NCBI RefSeq assembly: GCF_031755915.1
Contig: NC_083379.1
Span: 24,304,001-24,368,000 of the forward strand
Direction of reading: 5' to 3'
DNA length: 64,000 bases
From: Ziziphus jujuba
Taxonomy: Eukaryota; Streptophyta; Magnoliopsida; Rosales; Rhamnaceae
In this document: positions 22,152-34,176 of the stretch, piece by piece
Position numbering within the stretch: the stretch's first letter is position 1
Layout of the letters: every line of letters starts with the position of its first letter
Program-made: the position numbers and the translations under genes
Notes under the pieces: generated by a model
The model's database searches: none
Told to the model about the DNA's origin: nothing
What the model saw: only the letters and a program-made list of their open reading frames with translations

Positions 22152-23246
22152 TTAAGTGATGCGAATCCGCTCGAGCCCATACAACCTACAACCTGCTAGG
22201 GTGATGACTCGATACGGATGAAGACCAAGCGAATCACTAGGGTTCAAGTTAAGAGGTTTAAGGACAACCTTATTGCCTTTATGCAGGAGGTAATTCATTC
22301 TCAAAAAGGCTATCCATACCCGAAGATACAAGGTCTGTTTTGAGTATATAAATGGTGAAAGCCGATATGGACCCAGGTAGCGATTTTTGTGCTTTTATGG
22401 ATTCTGACCAGCGGAAAATGGGTTCCACTTGATATCACCAAGAAGTCATGGGAACTGGTCAAGATTGAAGTTTTGCTAGTCATTTAAGTGGTGTGCACAT
22501 GAGAGAGAAAATGGCCAGTTTTTGCTGTATTATTTGCTAGTTTTACTGTATTTTACTGAGTTGACTTTCTCTCTTTCCTCCAAGCAAGGGAAATGTGTGG
22601 GACTCCATAATAATCTTATTTGACATCCTAAAAAACATATAGAAGCTGATTTGGAGATCAAATTGATCAAAAATTGGTCAAAGTCAACTTAGTCAAAAAG
22701 CTAGTATTCTAGTTTCCTAATTTGATTTCTACTTTTTGTTTTAGGAAATTACCTTTACTTTTGGTTTTTATTTATTTATTTGCTGGACAAATAAGTTTAA
22801 GAAAGTTATTATTTTATTATTTTCATTGTAAATTAACTAATTCCTAATTCAAAATAAGAGAATTAATTAATCCAAATTAGATTAGGAAAGGATGTGAAAT
22901 GAGGCAATTTCCTAATCCTTTTAGGGTTTTATTTTGTTCATTCAAAGCCTATTTAAAGGCTTATTTTCAATGAGAAATCAAGCTTGAATTTTATACAGAA
23001 AATTATTTGTGAAATTGAATTATCTTTGTTCTTTTGAACACCTAAAACACCATTAGTGAATGAGTGTTTTAGTTTGACTTATCAATAGGTCTTCCATCAC
23101 CTATTGTGGCGTCTTCATTATATACCAAGGTGTCTAATCACAGGTTGGTTAGGGGTCAAGGTGACTATTAGAACTTAAACATAATTAGATTTTGGCTAAT
23201 ATAATACTGGTTTAGGAGCAGGTCGTCCAAGGTTTGTATCAGTAAG
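22152..23246 (+). mobile_element. solo LTR 2 (1,085 bp) inside the inverted pararetrovirus copy
   Basis: The LTR body is 22157-23241, TGATGCGAATCC...GTTTGTATCA. Flanks are TTAAG (22152-22156) and GTAAG (23242-23246), a 5-bp target duplication with one mismatch. The virus sequence on both sides joins up as in the uninterrupted plus copy (CTTTATTAAG / TAAGTCCAGT versus CTTTATTAAGCCCAGT on the reverse strand of ~16985), which proves the insertion. It is homologous over its full length to solo LTRs 1 and 3. No internal domain or primer site. Confidence 0.9.
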
Positions 23247-23868
23247 TCCAGTGAGAAGTTTGGTTCCACTTACATGGTAACATGGGTAACTTCTACCATG
23301 GTAATGAGCACATCATCAAACTTGTTCCAGTGTTGGTCTAGGAGTGCAACTAATCCTATTACATTCTTTCACGAGGGAAAGATAGGTTGTAAACCTAATC
23401 GTATTGCTCCAATATGAAGACCTCCCTATGCTTAAACTTGATATATTCTTAGATCATTTTCATTAAAAAGAGGGAAATACGTTTCATGGTTAGAGGTGTT
23501 TACTTTTTGGACAGACGCTCTAAATGAACTATAATAGAGATTAAATTGAATGGTTTATGAGAGATACGAGCCTTAATAATACAAAAAGGGGATGAAATTT
23601 CATAGTACTTGTATAGGTTAAGTGGGTGAAGGAAAGGTGCACTCTTATCAGGCTAAAAGGAGAAAAAGGAAAAGCAAGTAGGTTCCTACCATTAGGATAT
23701 GTAATGAAAAATTTCAAAATCTTTGGGATTAGTTTATGAAACCGTGGTTTGTAGTGGTTCTTAATTGCTAAGTGATGTTATTTCTGCAATTACCCTAATA
23801 CTTTAATAAAGATTTATGGAAGGCAAGTCTTAAGGGTATAGAATATAACACACGTATAGGTTTTAGGG

Positions 23869-24941
23869 TGAGAATCGACCTACACCTGCACAATCTATAA
23901 CCTGCTGGGGTGCTGATCCTGTGCAATTGAAGACCGGACCAATTACAAGGGCACAAGCTAAGAGGTTTAAGAACAAACTGGTTAGCTTCATACAAGGTAT
24001 GATTAAATCTCACGAGGTATGATTAGGCCTGAAGATTATAAGCCCATGCTAAGCATCCAAGTTGTGAAGGCAGAAATGGACCTGGGAAGCTGTTTTAATG
24101 CATTTAAGGACTCTGGGCAGAAAGGGATGGATTTGTTAACTTGTGAATGTGATTAAGCTCACCAAGAGATCATGGAATCATGCCAAGGTAAAAGCAAAGC
24201 TATTTAAATGCCACATTTGCGCACACATTTCAATAGTGGCCGGTTTTGCTTGTTTTGGCAGTGGGAAGGTGGCTTCTTGAAATCCAAGCTAGATTTTATC
24301 ATTCCAATCAATGGCAATGTGTGGGGACCAGTTCTAATCCTACTAGGCATCCTAAAAGGCATATTGGATCTGATTTAGAGCTTAAATTGGCTGGTAATTG
24401 GACAAGAATAGCTTATTTGGAAAACTAGTCAACTACTTTCCAAATCTGAAATTTGACTTTTTGTTTTAGGAAATAGTCTTATATTTTGGCTTTTATTCAA
24501 TTATTTGCTGGACAAATTAGTTTAGGAAGGTTGATATTTTATTGTTTTGATTGTAAATTAATTAATTCCTAATTCAAAATTAAGGAATTAATTAATACAA
24601 ATTAGATTAGGAAAGGGTATGCAATTCGGCAATTTCCTATTGTTGGCTGAATTTAACCTAATTGATTTAGGGTTTAAATTCTTATAACTTTAGCCTATTT
24701 AAGGCTTATTTTTCAATTGAACAATAGTTTAACTTATCATTCAAAATGTATTTATGAGAAGAATTCTCTTTGTTCTCTTTGAACACCTAAAACATCGAAT
24801 AGAGATCGAGTATTCATCATATACCAAGGTTTCTAATCACAAGTTGATTAGGGGTCAAGGTGACTATTAAAATTTGAACTTAATTTCGATCCGGGCTAAT
24901 TTAATACGGGTTTAGGATCGAGTCGACCTAGGGTCGTATCA
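23869..24941 (+). mobile_element. solo LTR 3 (about 1,073 bp) inside the inverted pararetrovirus copy
   Basis: The ends are TGAGAATCGACC and GGGTCGTATCA. It is collinear with solo LTRs 1 and 2: ACCTGCTGGGGTG..., AGAGGTTTAAGAACAA, AATTAATTCCTAATTC, CCTATTTAAGGC, AATACGGGTTTAGGATCGAG. The flanks are viral leader sequence on both sides, but about 15 bp of virus present in the plus copy is missing at the site and no clear target duplication is left. Confidence 0.85.
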
Positions 24942-25142
24942 CCAATCTGGTTTCTAACACTGCTCTTATTTAAAAGCTTGAAAATAAAAATGCAATTCAT
25001 AAAAGTGTTTTAATTAGTATTGTTTTCTGATATGGAAGATCAAACTTGGCTACAACCACAGAGCATAATTAGAACACCAAGTTTTAATGAGAAAGAAGGA
25101 GAATATGTGGAAGGGATTTTGGGAAGGAAGGCTTTAATACTA

Positions 25143-25478
25143 ATAAAATGGAACCTTTTGTTATTTCAAAAAACCATACTACAATTAGGAATGAGATTCT
25201 ACTGTTTGAACCTAGGAGGCTCCCATTATATAGGCCTCAAGCTATGTGGTACAATATATGATATAAGATATTACATGCTTCATATTATGCTAATAATTCT
25301 ACTATTACTATTTTACATGCTACATGGTACATTACACAATACAAGATATTCCATGCTTCATAGTAAACTAGTAATTCTACTACAAAGATTTATAGCTTTA
25401 TATCACTTCCTAGACACATGTCTTAGTAGAGATTCATTAGGATTTTGCAAGGATTCTTTTTAACAACAATTTCATCCC
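25143..25478 (-). promoter_or_regulatory. pararetrovirus promoter, inverted copy
   Basis: The minus strand carries CTATATAATGGGAGCCTCCT, the same TATA-plus-GAGCCTC block as the other two copies, and the same GAAGCATG(T/G)AATATCTTGT-type upstream repeats. It directs transcription towards lower coordinates, convergent with the plus-strand copies. Confidence 0.7.
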
Positions 25479-25915
25479 GATTTAGAGTATTTGAAATTAT
25501 GAATAAATGTGCAAAGCATCAAATGCTTTAAAAGTTTGTAACAATTTCATCATTATTAAAAGGTAATAAATAATAAAATGATAATTTGTTTAGCCATGAC
25601 CAAGTAATAAAATTGGATTCTTACCTTGTTATGGAAGCTTTCTTTTTCTTAATGCTTTGGTCTGCATATTACATTTAAAGGACTTCTAAGATTTGATATG
25701 TCAAAATATTTCAAAATACTACAAGTTAAGCAAAAATTTCCCATTAGAATATTGTTAAACAGGAAGGAAGGGAATGTGTAAAATTCTTTCCTTTAAGTGG
25801 TTATTTATGACAAATGATAATCAGGTTTAATAATTTTTTTTAATCGGTATAAATCCAATTTTTTAATAATGATCATTTATTAATTTTTAGAAAGTTTGAG
25901 TAACTTTAGCCTCTA
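25479..25915 (-). repeat. right outer arm of the pararetrovirus inverted repeat
   Basis: Reverse complement of 15222-15771 (see that entry). Homology fades at about 25915. Confidence 0.7.
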
Positions 25916-26429
25916 AAATGAATGTTTTTTTTTTTATTGATCTAATTAAAGGTTTTAACTAACCCAATTTACTTTAATTGAGTTTTCAATAATTTTCTTT
26001 TGTTAGATCACCTTTTCATAAACAAAATAAGTTTTGGAATTTGTAGATGGATTGTTTCAATCAAATTAAATTGTCTAAGCTTTCTAAATGGACATTTTAA
26101 TATATTTGGCCTTCAACCATCAAAAATAAAATATTGCTAATTTAAATTAATATGGCGCACAATCAAATTAAATGCCAAATAAAAATATATATCCAATTAA
26201 TTATAAATGAATATTAATTTTCAAATGTTTTATTAGTTCAATAAAATTAAAAGAATCATTAAATAACAATCCAAAAAGGGATTTGAATTAATTATTATAT
26301 TAAATTACTGAATATTAAATAAATTCTATCAAGTAAATTGAATCCAATGACAAACTATGACATTATTACATGTATAAAGCTCAACCCAAATCAAGAGCTA
26401 CCAAGTAATAAGTTTAACAATAAAAAATG
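25916..26429. other. AT-rich spacer, nothing recognised
   Basis: No frame of note, no repeat and no RNA gene was seen. The composition is strongly AT with A- and T-runs. Confidence 0.5.
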
Positions 26430-27930
26430 GTTTGACTATTTCCGCTTGAAAGTGCAGAATGAACCTAAAAGGAGGGCTGAATAGGTCCTCGGCAATCAAA
26501 AATTTCTTGAACACTGATATTGATTGCCAAATAGGAACCTGCAAAAGCTTAGGACTATTTCATATCACATATCCATGCCCCTAAACTATAGTATCACAGT
26601 TTATATAATTTTTAGCAATAGAAGACTTAGTCCTCCTAAAATCTAATAAATGAATTGCACTAAAATAAATAGATAAGGACTTAGTCCTCCACAGTAGATA
26701 TAATGAAAAACAATAAAGTGCTAGAATATAAATTTCTTTAACACTGATGTTGATTGTCAAATAGGAACCTACAAGAGCCTAGGCCTGTTTCATATCATAT
26801 CTTCATGTCCCCAAACTACAATATCACAATTTATATAATTTTCAGCAATAGTAGACTCAGTCCTCCTAAAAGGTGATAAATGAATTGCACTAAAATAAAT
26901 AGATGAGGACTTGATTCTCCTACAGTAGATATAATGAAAAAAAGTAAAGTGCTAGAATATAAATTACGGAAAAATAAAAATCAAGCACACAAATGTTCAC
27001 ATGGAAATCCTATATGGAAAAAACACGGGTACCAGTCACCACTTGTAATATAAATCCACTAGGTAAAAGAAAACAATACAATTACACAGTTCTACATAAA
27101 GTGTAGGGAACAATATTGACATTCACAGCCATTGTGATAGTAAGGTGACTTTACCTTCCAAATCTCAAATACAATGGCTTTAAACCTACTACAGTTGCTA
27201 TTCCTCATAAAGACTCCACATTATGGCTTTATCTTTAAGGCGTCCCTTGTAAGGGACTTTGCTACATCACTACAATCGAATGATCTTTATCGCAATAATC
27301 ACATCATTACAATGGTCATCCTCTCAAAGGAAACTCCTCTACGATTTTGTTGTAACAAATCTCAAAGAACAAACACATATATAATGAAAGAAATGTGTTT
27401 TGGGATGTTTAGAAGATAGGAAAATCTAAGAGTCTCTCTCAAAGTGAGTAAATACAATTATGGGTGACTCATATGGCACAACATGTAAAAAATAAAATAA
27501 CAGAGAGACAATTAGTCAATGAAAGCTAAGAGGTGAGCTTATGGTATTTTCTAAGAACCTCAATCACTCAAGCTTAATAAATTTCCATAAATGGCATCTC
27601 TTTTTGTGCTCAAAACCTAAACCTCTCTCTCACTTTTTCTCTCTCATCAAACTTGAGAAAATGTAGGGCTTTAATGAAATCAAGGACCCTGTACAAACAA
27701 CATAGGGAACATCTTTGAATAAGGTGCTTAAAATCCAATGACAAATAAACATCTGGTAGTACCCTGTTCAAACATGATTGGTCTTTCAATCACAAAATGA
27801 CATATGGCAGGACTTTGTTCGAACAAGATATAAGCCTTGTTCAAATATATAAATCTACTACTCATGGAATGACACGTGAATGACTAATATTTGATAAAAC
27901 ACTAGTGTTATTCGAACAACACTTAGTGTT
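26430..27930. repeat. unidentified dispersed-type repeat with a 230-bp tandem duplication (26501-26966)
   Basis: The unit AATTTCTT(G/T)AACACTGAT...GTGCTAGAATATAAAT is present at 26501-26730 and again at 26731-26966, roughly 88-90% alike by eye. The preceding GAACCTAAAAGGAGGGCTGAATAGG and following ACACGGGTACCAGTCACC resemble phrases common in plant repeats, but I could not place the family. The last 280 bp contain repeated TTCGAACAA motifs. The open frame 27174-27419 (81 codons) shows no domain. Confidence 0.6.
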
Positions 27931-28036
27931 ATTCTTGGGTATACAATGTGTACCGATATGTATTCCATGATGGTGCACATGGCCTATGGATAAGTGCATC
28001 TTTATCATCAATCCACATCATTTAAAATATTCCACC
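27931..28036 (+). repeat. MULE left terminal inverted repeat
   Basis: Starts ATTCTTGGGTATACAATGTG; pairs with 33812-33916. Confidence 0.8.
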
Positions 28037-29502
28037 TCAGCCATTCATAGCTTAACACTGTTTCAATTGTTTTTGTATTTCTTTCATGTTCTTGTATTTC
28101 TTTTTCTTTTTTTTTTTATTTGCTTATTTATCCTATTCTCAAACTAAGTTCGATTCTCTGCACATATGGTAAATAAAAAAGCTTAATGGAGAAGATTTGG
28201 GGAATGGTTTGAGAAATTTTCTCTACTTTCTAGAAAGCATAATCACCATAAGAAATTCAACTATTCATGATTCTTAATCCATCCTCAGATCCACTCTCAT
28301 TATTCGTTTTGGGTATTCATTTTTTTATTTTGTTTATCTTTCTCTTACAAATAAATTTATTATTTTTTTACAAGTTTATTACCAAGATAAAAATGAAATT
28401 TATTAAATTTTTATAAATATTCACTAATCTGATAAGGAAAATAAATATTTTCCTACATATTTATCCTATAAAGAATTGCCTATTATTTGAAAGAGAAAGG
28501 AAAAAAAATGTAAAGATATTATTTTGAAATCCTTATTATTCATCACTTTTATATCTTGCTTTTCATCTTTTTGCTATGAATTCTTGGACAAGTTCAAAAA
28601 TATGGAGACTACAAATCATGATACGCAACAGTATCCATTAAATACCCTTTATTGGTTGGATTTGAATATAATATAAAGTCTATTAATGTCTAGAAATGCA
28701 CGATGGCGAATGTTGATATTTAGCTTTTTAGTAAGCATATGGAAATGCCTACAGATATACATTTTTTTTGTACATAGCTTAAGATATGGGAATTGTAGTT
28801 AAGATGATATGTAAGATTGGTGAGTAGATGTTATATAGCCAAATAAGCTATTTTCGTTTTTGGAAATTTAGTACATATACTTAACAATTAGTATAATGAT
28901 TAACCATCATACTGCAAAAAGTTTCATTCCCCTTCAAATTTGATAAATCAACTCCTTTAAGTTAGATTTCATGCCAATATGTGAATCATATAAATTTACA
29001 CTTATAGCTTTTATATATTCAATCCTTGTGTATATAATATGAATTGTTCGTTTATATTTTATATTTTCAAATTTTCTAAATTCAATGCTTGCGTAGGACT
29101 TCCTTTCCTTATTTTCCTTATTTTGCTTTTTCCTTTAGATTTGTAAGTTTAAGCTTGATGGTTTCAGTTATTATCTTTTTTTTTTTTCCTTGTTATATGA
29201 TTAGTAACTATGCATTTCTAGTTTTTAAATGACCAAATTGTGTTTTTTTGTACCCTTGTGTTTATCTAGTTTCCTCATTTTACTCGATTTGCAATTAGAT
29301 TAAATTATGTTGTTATTTGTATATATGTATATATTATCTTATGTTATAGGAACCATAAGTAACTACTAAGATTTATTTATGCAGGCTAAACCCTATTTTT
29401 GGTTATCTTTTAAGTTTTTAAAACTTTGATTTGGTTGTATTTTTCAGTTTTTATTGTTTATAGCTTACTAGATATATAAATTGCTTAGAACTAACAATTT
29501 AT

Positions 29503-31330
29503 TTGAATTTTTTTGAATTATTTTGTACTATAGTAGTGATATATGTTGGTAGTGATGCTGAAGAAATTGAAGATACAAAACATATAGATCGACAAAAAAA
29601 TGAAGGTAATGATTTAATGAAAAAGATAGTAAATAGTGAAGATGAAGCTTTTAATCTTTACAATGCATATACATTAAAGATTAGTTTTAGCAATTGAAAA
29701 GGAAGGGATCATATATTTTGCTGGTTTAAAAAATAGACGCGGTTGTGAATTTTAATGCTTTAAAGAATGTTTCAAGTTAGATGGTGACTTGATTAATGAG
29801 AAAAAAATGAATAAATTAGAAACCCAAAATGATTAAAAACCCAAAATGATTATAAAGTTTCAATTCAGTTTGTAAATGAAGATGGAGCTTACAAGGTTGC
29901 TTCATTTAACCTAAATATAATCATGAGCTTGAGAACCCATCAGAAAGATATTTATTAAAATCTAATTGTTGTGTTTCAGAACCAAAAGTAAGTATTTTAT
30001 ATTCCATAATCACTGCTCGCATAAGGAGAAAAGATGTTTTTTCATACCTTGGCAAAGAAGTAGCGGTATTAAGAATGTTTGACTTATAAAGAAAGATTAT
30101 TATAAAAATGTGAGTAGGTAAAAGATGATGATAATTAGTGCTGGAATTTTTCAAAGTCATAAATATTTTCAAGATAAGATAAGTTGAAGATTCTATGTTT
30201 TTTTATATTGTTTAGGTTAACTATAAAAATCGATTGATAATATATATATATATATATTTTTTTTTTTTGTGAGATGGAAAATCACAAATTGATTATGATT
30301 GTTTTGGTGATGTACTAGTTTTTGACACTATATATTGTACGAACAAATACAATTTAATATTTGCACTATTTATGAGTGTCAATCATCAGTGGCATAATGT
30401 GATATTTGGCTATGCATTTTTATTGGATGAGTCAATTACTTCATTTTAATAGTTATTCAATCATTTTTGGAATCAAATGAGACAAGCAATGAATAACTAT
30501 TTTTATAGGATCAAGATCAAGCAATTTTAAATGCTATTGAAAAAGTGTTTCTATATACACAACATTACCTATGTCAATGGTATGTTTCAAAGAATGCTCC
30601 ATCATATTTAGGGGCACTAAATACATATTCTGAGTTTAAATATTTGTTCAATAAGTGCCTAAAATATTGTGATATAGAATTGGAATTCTAAGAAGATAAA
30701 ATGATTCAAAGGTTTAATCTTACAAATCATAAATGGCTTAAGATGCTATACAAGGTGTGAACCAAATGGAGTACCACATTTACTAAGAAAGTGTTAACTG
30801 ATGAAGTGAAATCATCTCAAAGAAGCGAAAGTACAAATAATGATTCAACTGGCATAGTAACAAGACTACAAGTGTAATCCAATTTGTGATTGCTTTTGAA
30901 AATCTAGTGGCTGGTATGTGGTTCTATAAAATAAATGAGGATTTTCATTACAAATAAGTTTTACATATTCAAACAGTAAAGAAAAGTAGAATTTTAGACC
31001 ATGCATCTCAAATGTGTATACCTGTAAAATTTTCAAAATTTTTGAGAAAAAGTTCCTAGGAAGTATTGAAACAACATGCACAAAAGTTATTTCTAATGAT
31101 AAATTTGGTAGATTTGAGATATATAAGGAAGGCAGTAAGAAGATACGTATTGTTTGGTTTATCAATGAATATTGTATTTTTGCTTATTGTACTTGTAAAA
31201 AATTTGAGTCATTGGGTATTTTATGCTACCACATCTTATAGGTATTTAGCATAAAAAAATTTGAATAGAATTTCAAACCAATATATTTTGAAATGTTGGA
31301 CAAAAGAGTCATAAAAAAGGACTACAAATT
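29503..31330 (+). pseudogene. decayed MULE transposase of the FAR1/FHY3-MudrA type
   Basis: The FAR1 DNA-binding region is readable first: NSEDEAFNLYNAYTLKISFS at 29629-29695, a broken CKxCFK-like stretch, then FQFVNEDGAYKVASFNLN and a shifted LENPSERYLLKSNC-like stretch (29860-29970). The MULE transposase core follows with VLVFDTIYCTNKYNL, FMSVNHQWHNVIFGYAFL and LLDESITSF (30300-30450). The SWIM zinc finger comes last: FAYCTCKKFESLGILCYHIL at 31175-31240, then an ILKRWTK-like end. Order and spacing fit autonomous MULEs and the host FAR1 family derived from them. More than ten stops and shifts make it a pseudogene. Location inside the inverted repeats favours a transposase over a FAR1 host gene. 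Confidence 0.85.
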
Positions 31331-33811
31331 ATGAAAATAGTGTAGATTCCTTTACAAATAACAAGAATTCCAAGATGGTCTAGTGCAACAATTTGATTTG
31401 TATTGCATGCAACTCCATCTATGAAGGTTATGATATAAAAGTAATAAGAAATATTTGTGAAATAAAAAATACTTAAACTTGAGGAAGAAATTGGAAGAAA
31501 AGTTGAGATGATAAAGTTTGGGGAAGAAAATAATTTACATAATAAAGAAGTCAATGAAGAAAATGATAGTAATGTAGTTTTTAATTTTAAATCTACAACA
31601 AGTAAGGTTGAAAGATTTACCAAACTCCCAATTCAAAAACCATTTTGAAAAACGTATACCAAAATCGACAAAGAAAACGACAACTTCAAGCAAGAATACT
31701 TTTTTTAAAAATATTGAAATAATATTGTAATATACTTTAGAATCTATATTACTTCTCATTTTTTTATGCATATTATATAATTACTTAAACTTGTATAGGG
31801 AAGAAGAAACAATCAAGCGAACCAACAATTAGTTCTATTAACTTCAATATTAGATCACAAAATAAAAGCTTATATGATCAATGGAATATGTCTCCGCATA
31901 TATCAATGAATTTCTAGGTATAGATTATTGATTGATTATTTTTATTAAATTATGAGAGTAATGTTTAATAATTTATTGCCTTTATTGTCTTTGTCTCTAT
32001 TTTTTTTTTTTTTTTGTCCACTTAGGATCAAAGTTATACAAATATCCATTTTACAATTATGTTACAAAGCGCTGATATAGTATCTTATTTGAGTTAGGTG
32101 AAAAATAATAGGGAAGATTGTAAAGCATTCACTTTTCATATGTTTTATGTTTGATAATTAGGTTTCTAATATATTTTACATGTTATTTTGGTGCTTTATT
32201 TTTGTTTTAGGAAATGCAGTTCAATCATAATAGTACCTTTACTATTTCAACTGAAATGGAAAACTTTCAGATTTCAACATAAATGGGAACCATTTTGTCA
32301 CGTAATAAGAATACAGAGAGAATTGAAAATATTTTATCAATTTCATGATCTTTCTATTGTTCCTTAAGTCGAATAATAAATGGGTTTTATTTTGTTTCAT
32401 TTTAATTGAAATTCATACACTTGTTAGACAATTATAAAGATTTTATTGTTTTAAATAATAATAAAGTTGTTTATTTAATTATTTTGGTGAATGATTTGTT
32501 TTCTTATTGTTATTTTACTTTCGTAGTTTGTTTTGTCATTTTCTTTGTGTTATATATATATAGTCCTTTAGATTAGCAAATTCACGAGTTCCTCCATCAG
32601 GATTTTGATATTATAACTCTATGAGTAAAAACTGTTGAAAATATAATCAAACAAGGTGATTGGACAATTGGAATTAATTGTCTTTTACTAAAATATGGAA
32701 ACCAAAATTATTACATACATTTAATACATTTAAAATCCAAAAATACTAAACAATTGTCCAATTTTACATTATGTCTTCGTGAGAAAAAGCTAGTGAAAAG
32801 GGAATGTATTAAGACAACTAGACTATATGAATTATATATCATTTTTTACTACTGATAATATAGAGACAAAAAATATTTCATATATTCAATACACTCACAA
32901 TGCATAAACAATAACCAATTGGCCAAATTCTCAATCTTTGTTTTTTTGTTTTTTTATTTTTTTGCTTTTTTGTTTTTGTTTTTTGGGAGGGTGATATTAC
33001 AATGTAAATGAAGCTATTAAAAAAGTCCATTTCATGGATTACAAAAGCATACACACATATATCTCCTAATAGGGAAACAACCAAAACATTTTAAGAGATT
33101 TGATAGCAACTTTTGCTTCAAAGACTATAGCTTGTCACTTAAAATTTATAGGCATAAAGTGATGCTTTGATATAGGATAGCAATTGAACTTCACAAAGTA
33201 AGGTAGTACTCGAACTTTCACAAAATAGGTCAATGAATCATACTTGTGAATGTCCAAATCATTAGGAATCTACACAAAAAATAATGGTTTCTTCTGTTTC
33301 GATATCCATTGAGCAATGAAAAATAATAACAAATTAATAAGCAAGAAATTATATCTTAAAGGTATTCGTTAAATAATAAAACTAATTTTTGTAATAAATA
33401 AATAAATAAACAAACAAACAAACAAATATATGGAAGGAAACAAAACCAATTGCCACAAATGTAACAGGTTTTATTGGAACCAAACTCAAACGCACACATC
33501 TAACCCAAATCCGTGCACTTTATGCACTTATCGAGTTGGGGAAAATTAAAGTAGACCTCGAAACCATTTATCAATATCTTAGCGAGCATAGATCTATTAT
33601 TTATAAAATTATGAAATCATGAATTGTAAAATAGAAAAACTAGATTAATTATTTGTAAGATTGGAAACCATGGATTGCAAAATAGATAAACAAGCAAAAA
33701 TTAGGGTTTTCTAGTAGAGGAAAACAAAACGCAAGGTGAGAAGGAAATAAAATAAAATAACGAAAGAAGCACATGAACGTCTAAAATAGCATAAAGCTGT
33801 GAATGGGTGAA

Positions 33812-33916
33812 GTAAATATTTTAAATAATGTAGATTAGTAATACACATGCCACATTTCCATTGGCCATGTACACCATAATGGAATACAGTCTGGTATACA
33901 TTGTATACCCAAGAAT
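33812..33916 (-). repeat. MULE right terminal inverted repeat
   Basis: Ends ATTGTATACCCAAGAAT on the plus strand; pairs with 27931-28036. Confidence 0.8.
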
Positions 33917-34176
33917 TTTCCTATATTTGTTGTGAGTTGCAAAAGGATATTGAAATGCAATTTTTTTGAAAAATAAAAGTAACTAAGTGTAAAATTTTAA
34001 AAGTGTTTAAAAACAGTTTACATTTTTATATAATTTAAAATATAAAATTATAATTTAAAAATTATATACATTTTTATATAATTATAGAATATTAAATAGT
34101 GATGGATCCAACTCATTTTTATTTTTATTAATTAAAAAAAGATAAAAATAAATTTAAAATTAATTTTTTAATTATA
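33917..34176. other. AT-rich spacer
   Basis: Only A/T-rich low-complexity sequence; no gene or repeat family recognised. Confidence 0.5.

Larger units (their letters stand above)
21298..25478 (-). pseudogene. inverted partial pararetrovirus copy (promoter, leader, movement protein)
   Basis: Read on the minus strand from 25478: promoter (TATA at 25227-25234), decayed primer-binding site (25142-25130), leader, then the movement-protein region down to 21298. It matches the plus copy from about 15772 to about 17730 and stops there. Solo LTR 3 interrupts the leader and solo LTR 2 the movement protein. The frame 25020-25463 on the plus strand is a shadow of the promoter. No coat, protease or RT part is present. 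Confidence 0.8.
27931..33916 (+). mobile_element. Mutator-like element (MULE) with ~105-bp terminal inverted repeats
   Basis: Left end 27931-28036 (ATTCTTGGGTATACAATGTG...CATTTAAAATATT) is repeated in reverse complement at 33812-33916 (...TTGTATACCCAAGAAT). The arms are about 80% alike and contain GTATTCCAT(G/T)ATGGTG(C/T)ACATGGCC. Inside is a decayed FAR1/MudrA transposase. Total length is 5,986 bp. The 9-bp target duplication usual for MULEs was not found at several trial boundaries, in line with an old copy. 28037-29502 and 31330-33811 are AT-rich non-coding parts, with (TA)n near 30236 and a T-rich tract near 32940. Confidence 0.8.

Noticed and set aside
29503..31330. Host FAR1-family gene
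   Set aside because: Many stops and frameshifts, and enclosure by MULE terminal inverted repeats, point to a dead transposase.
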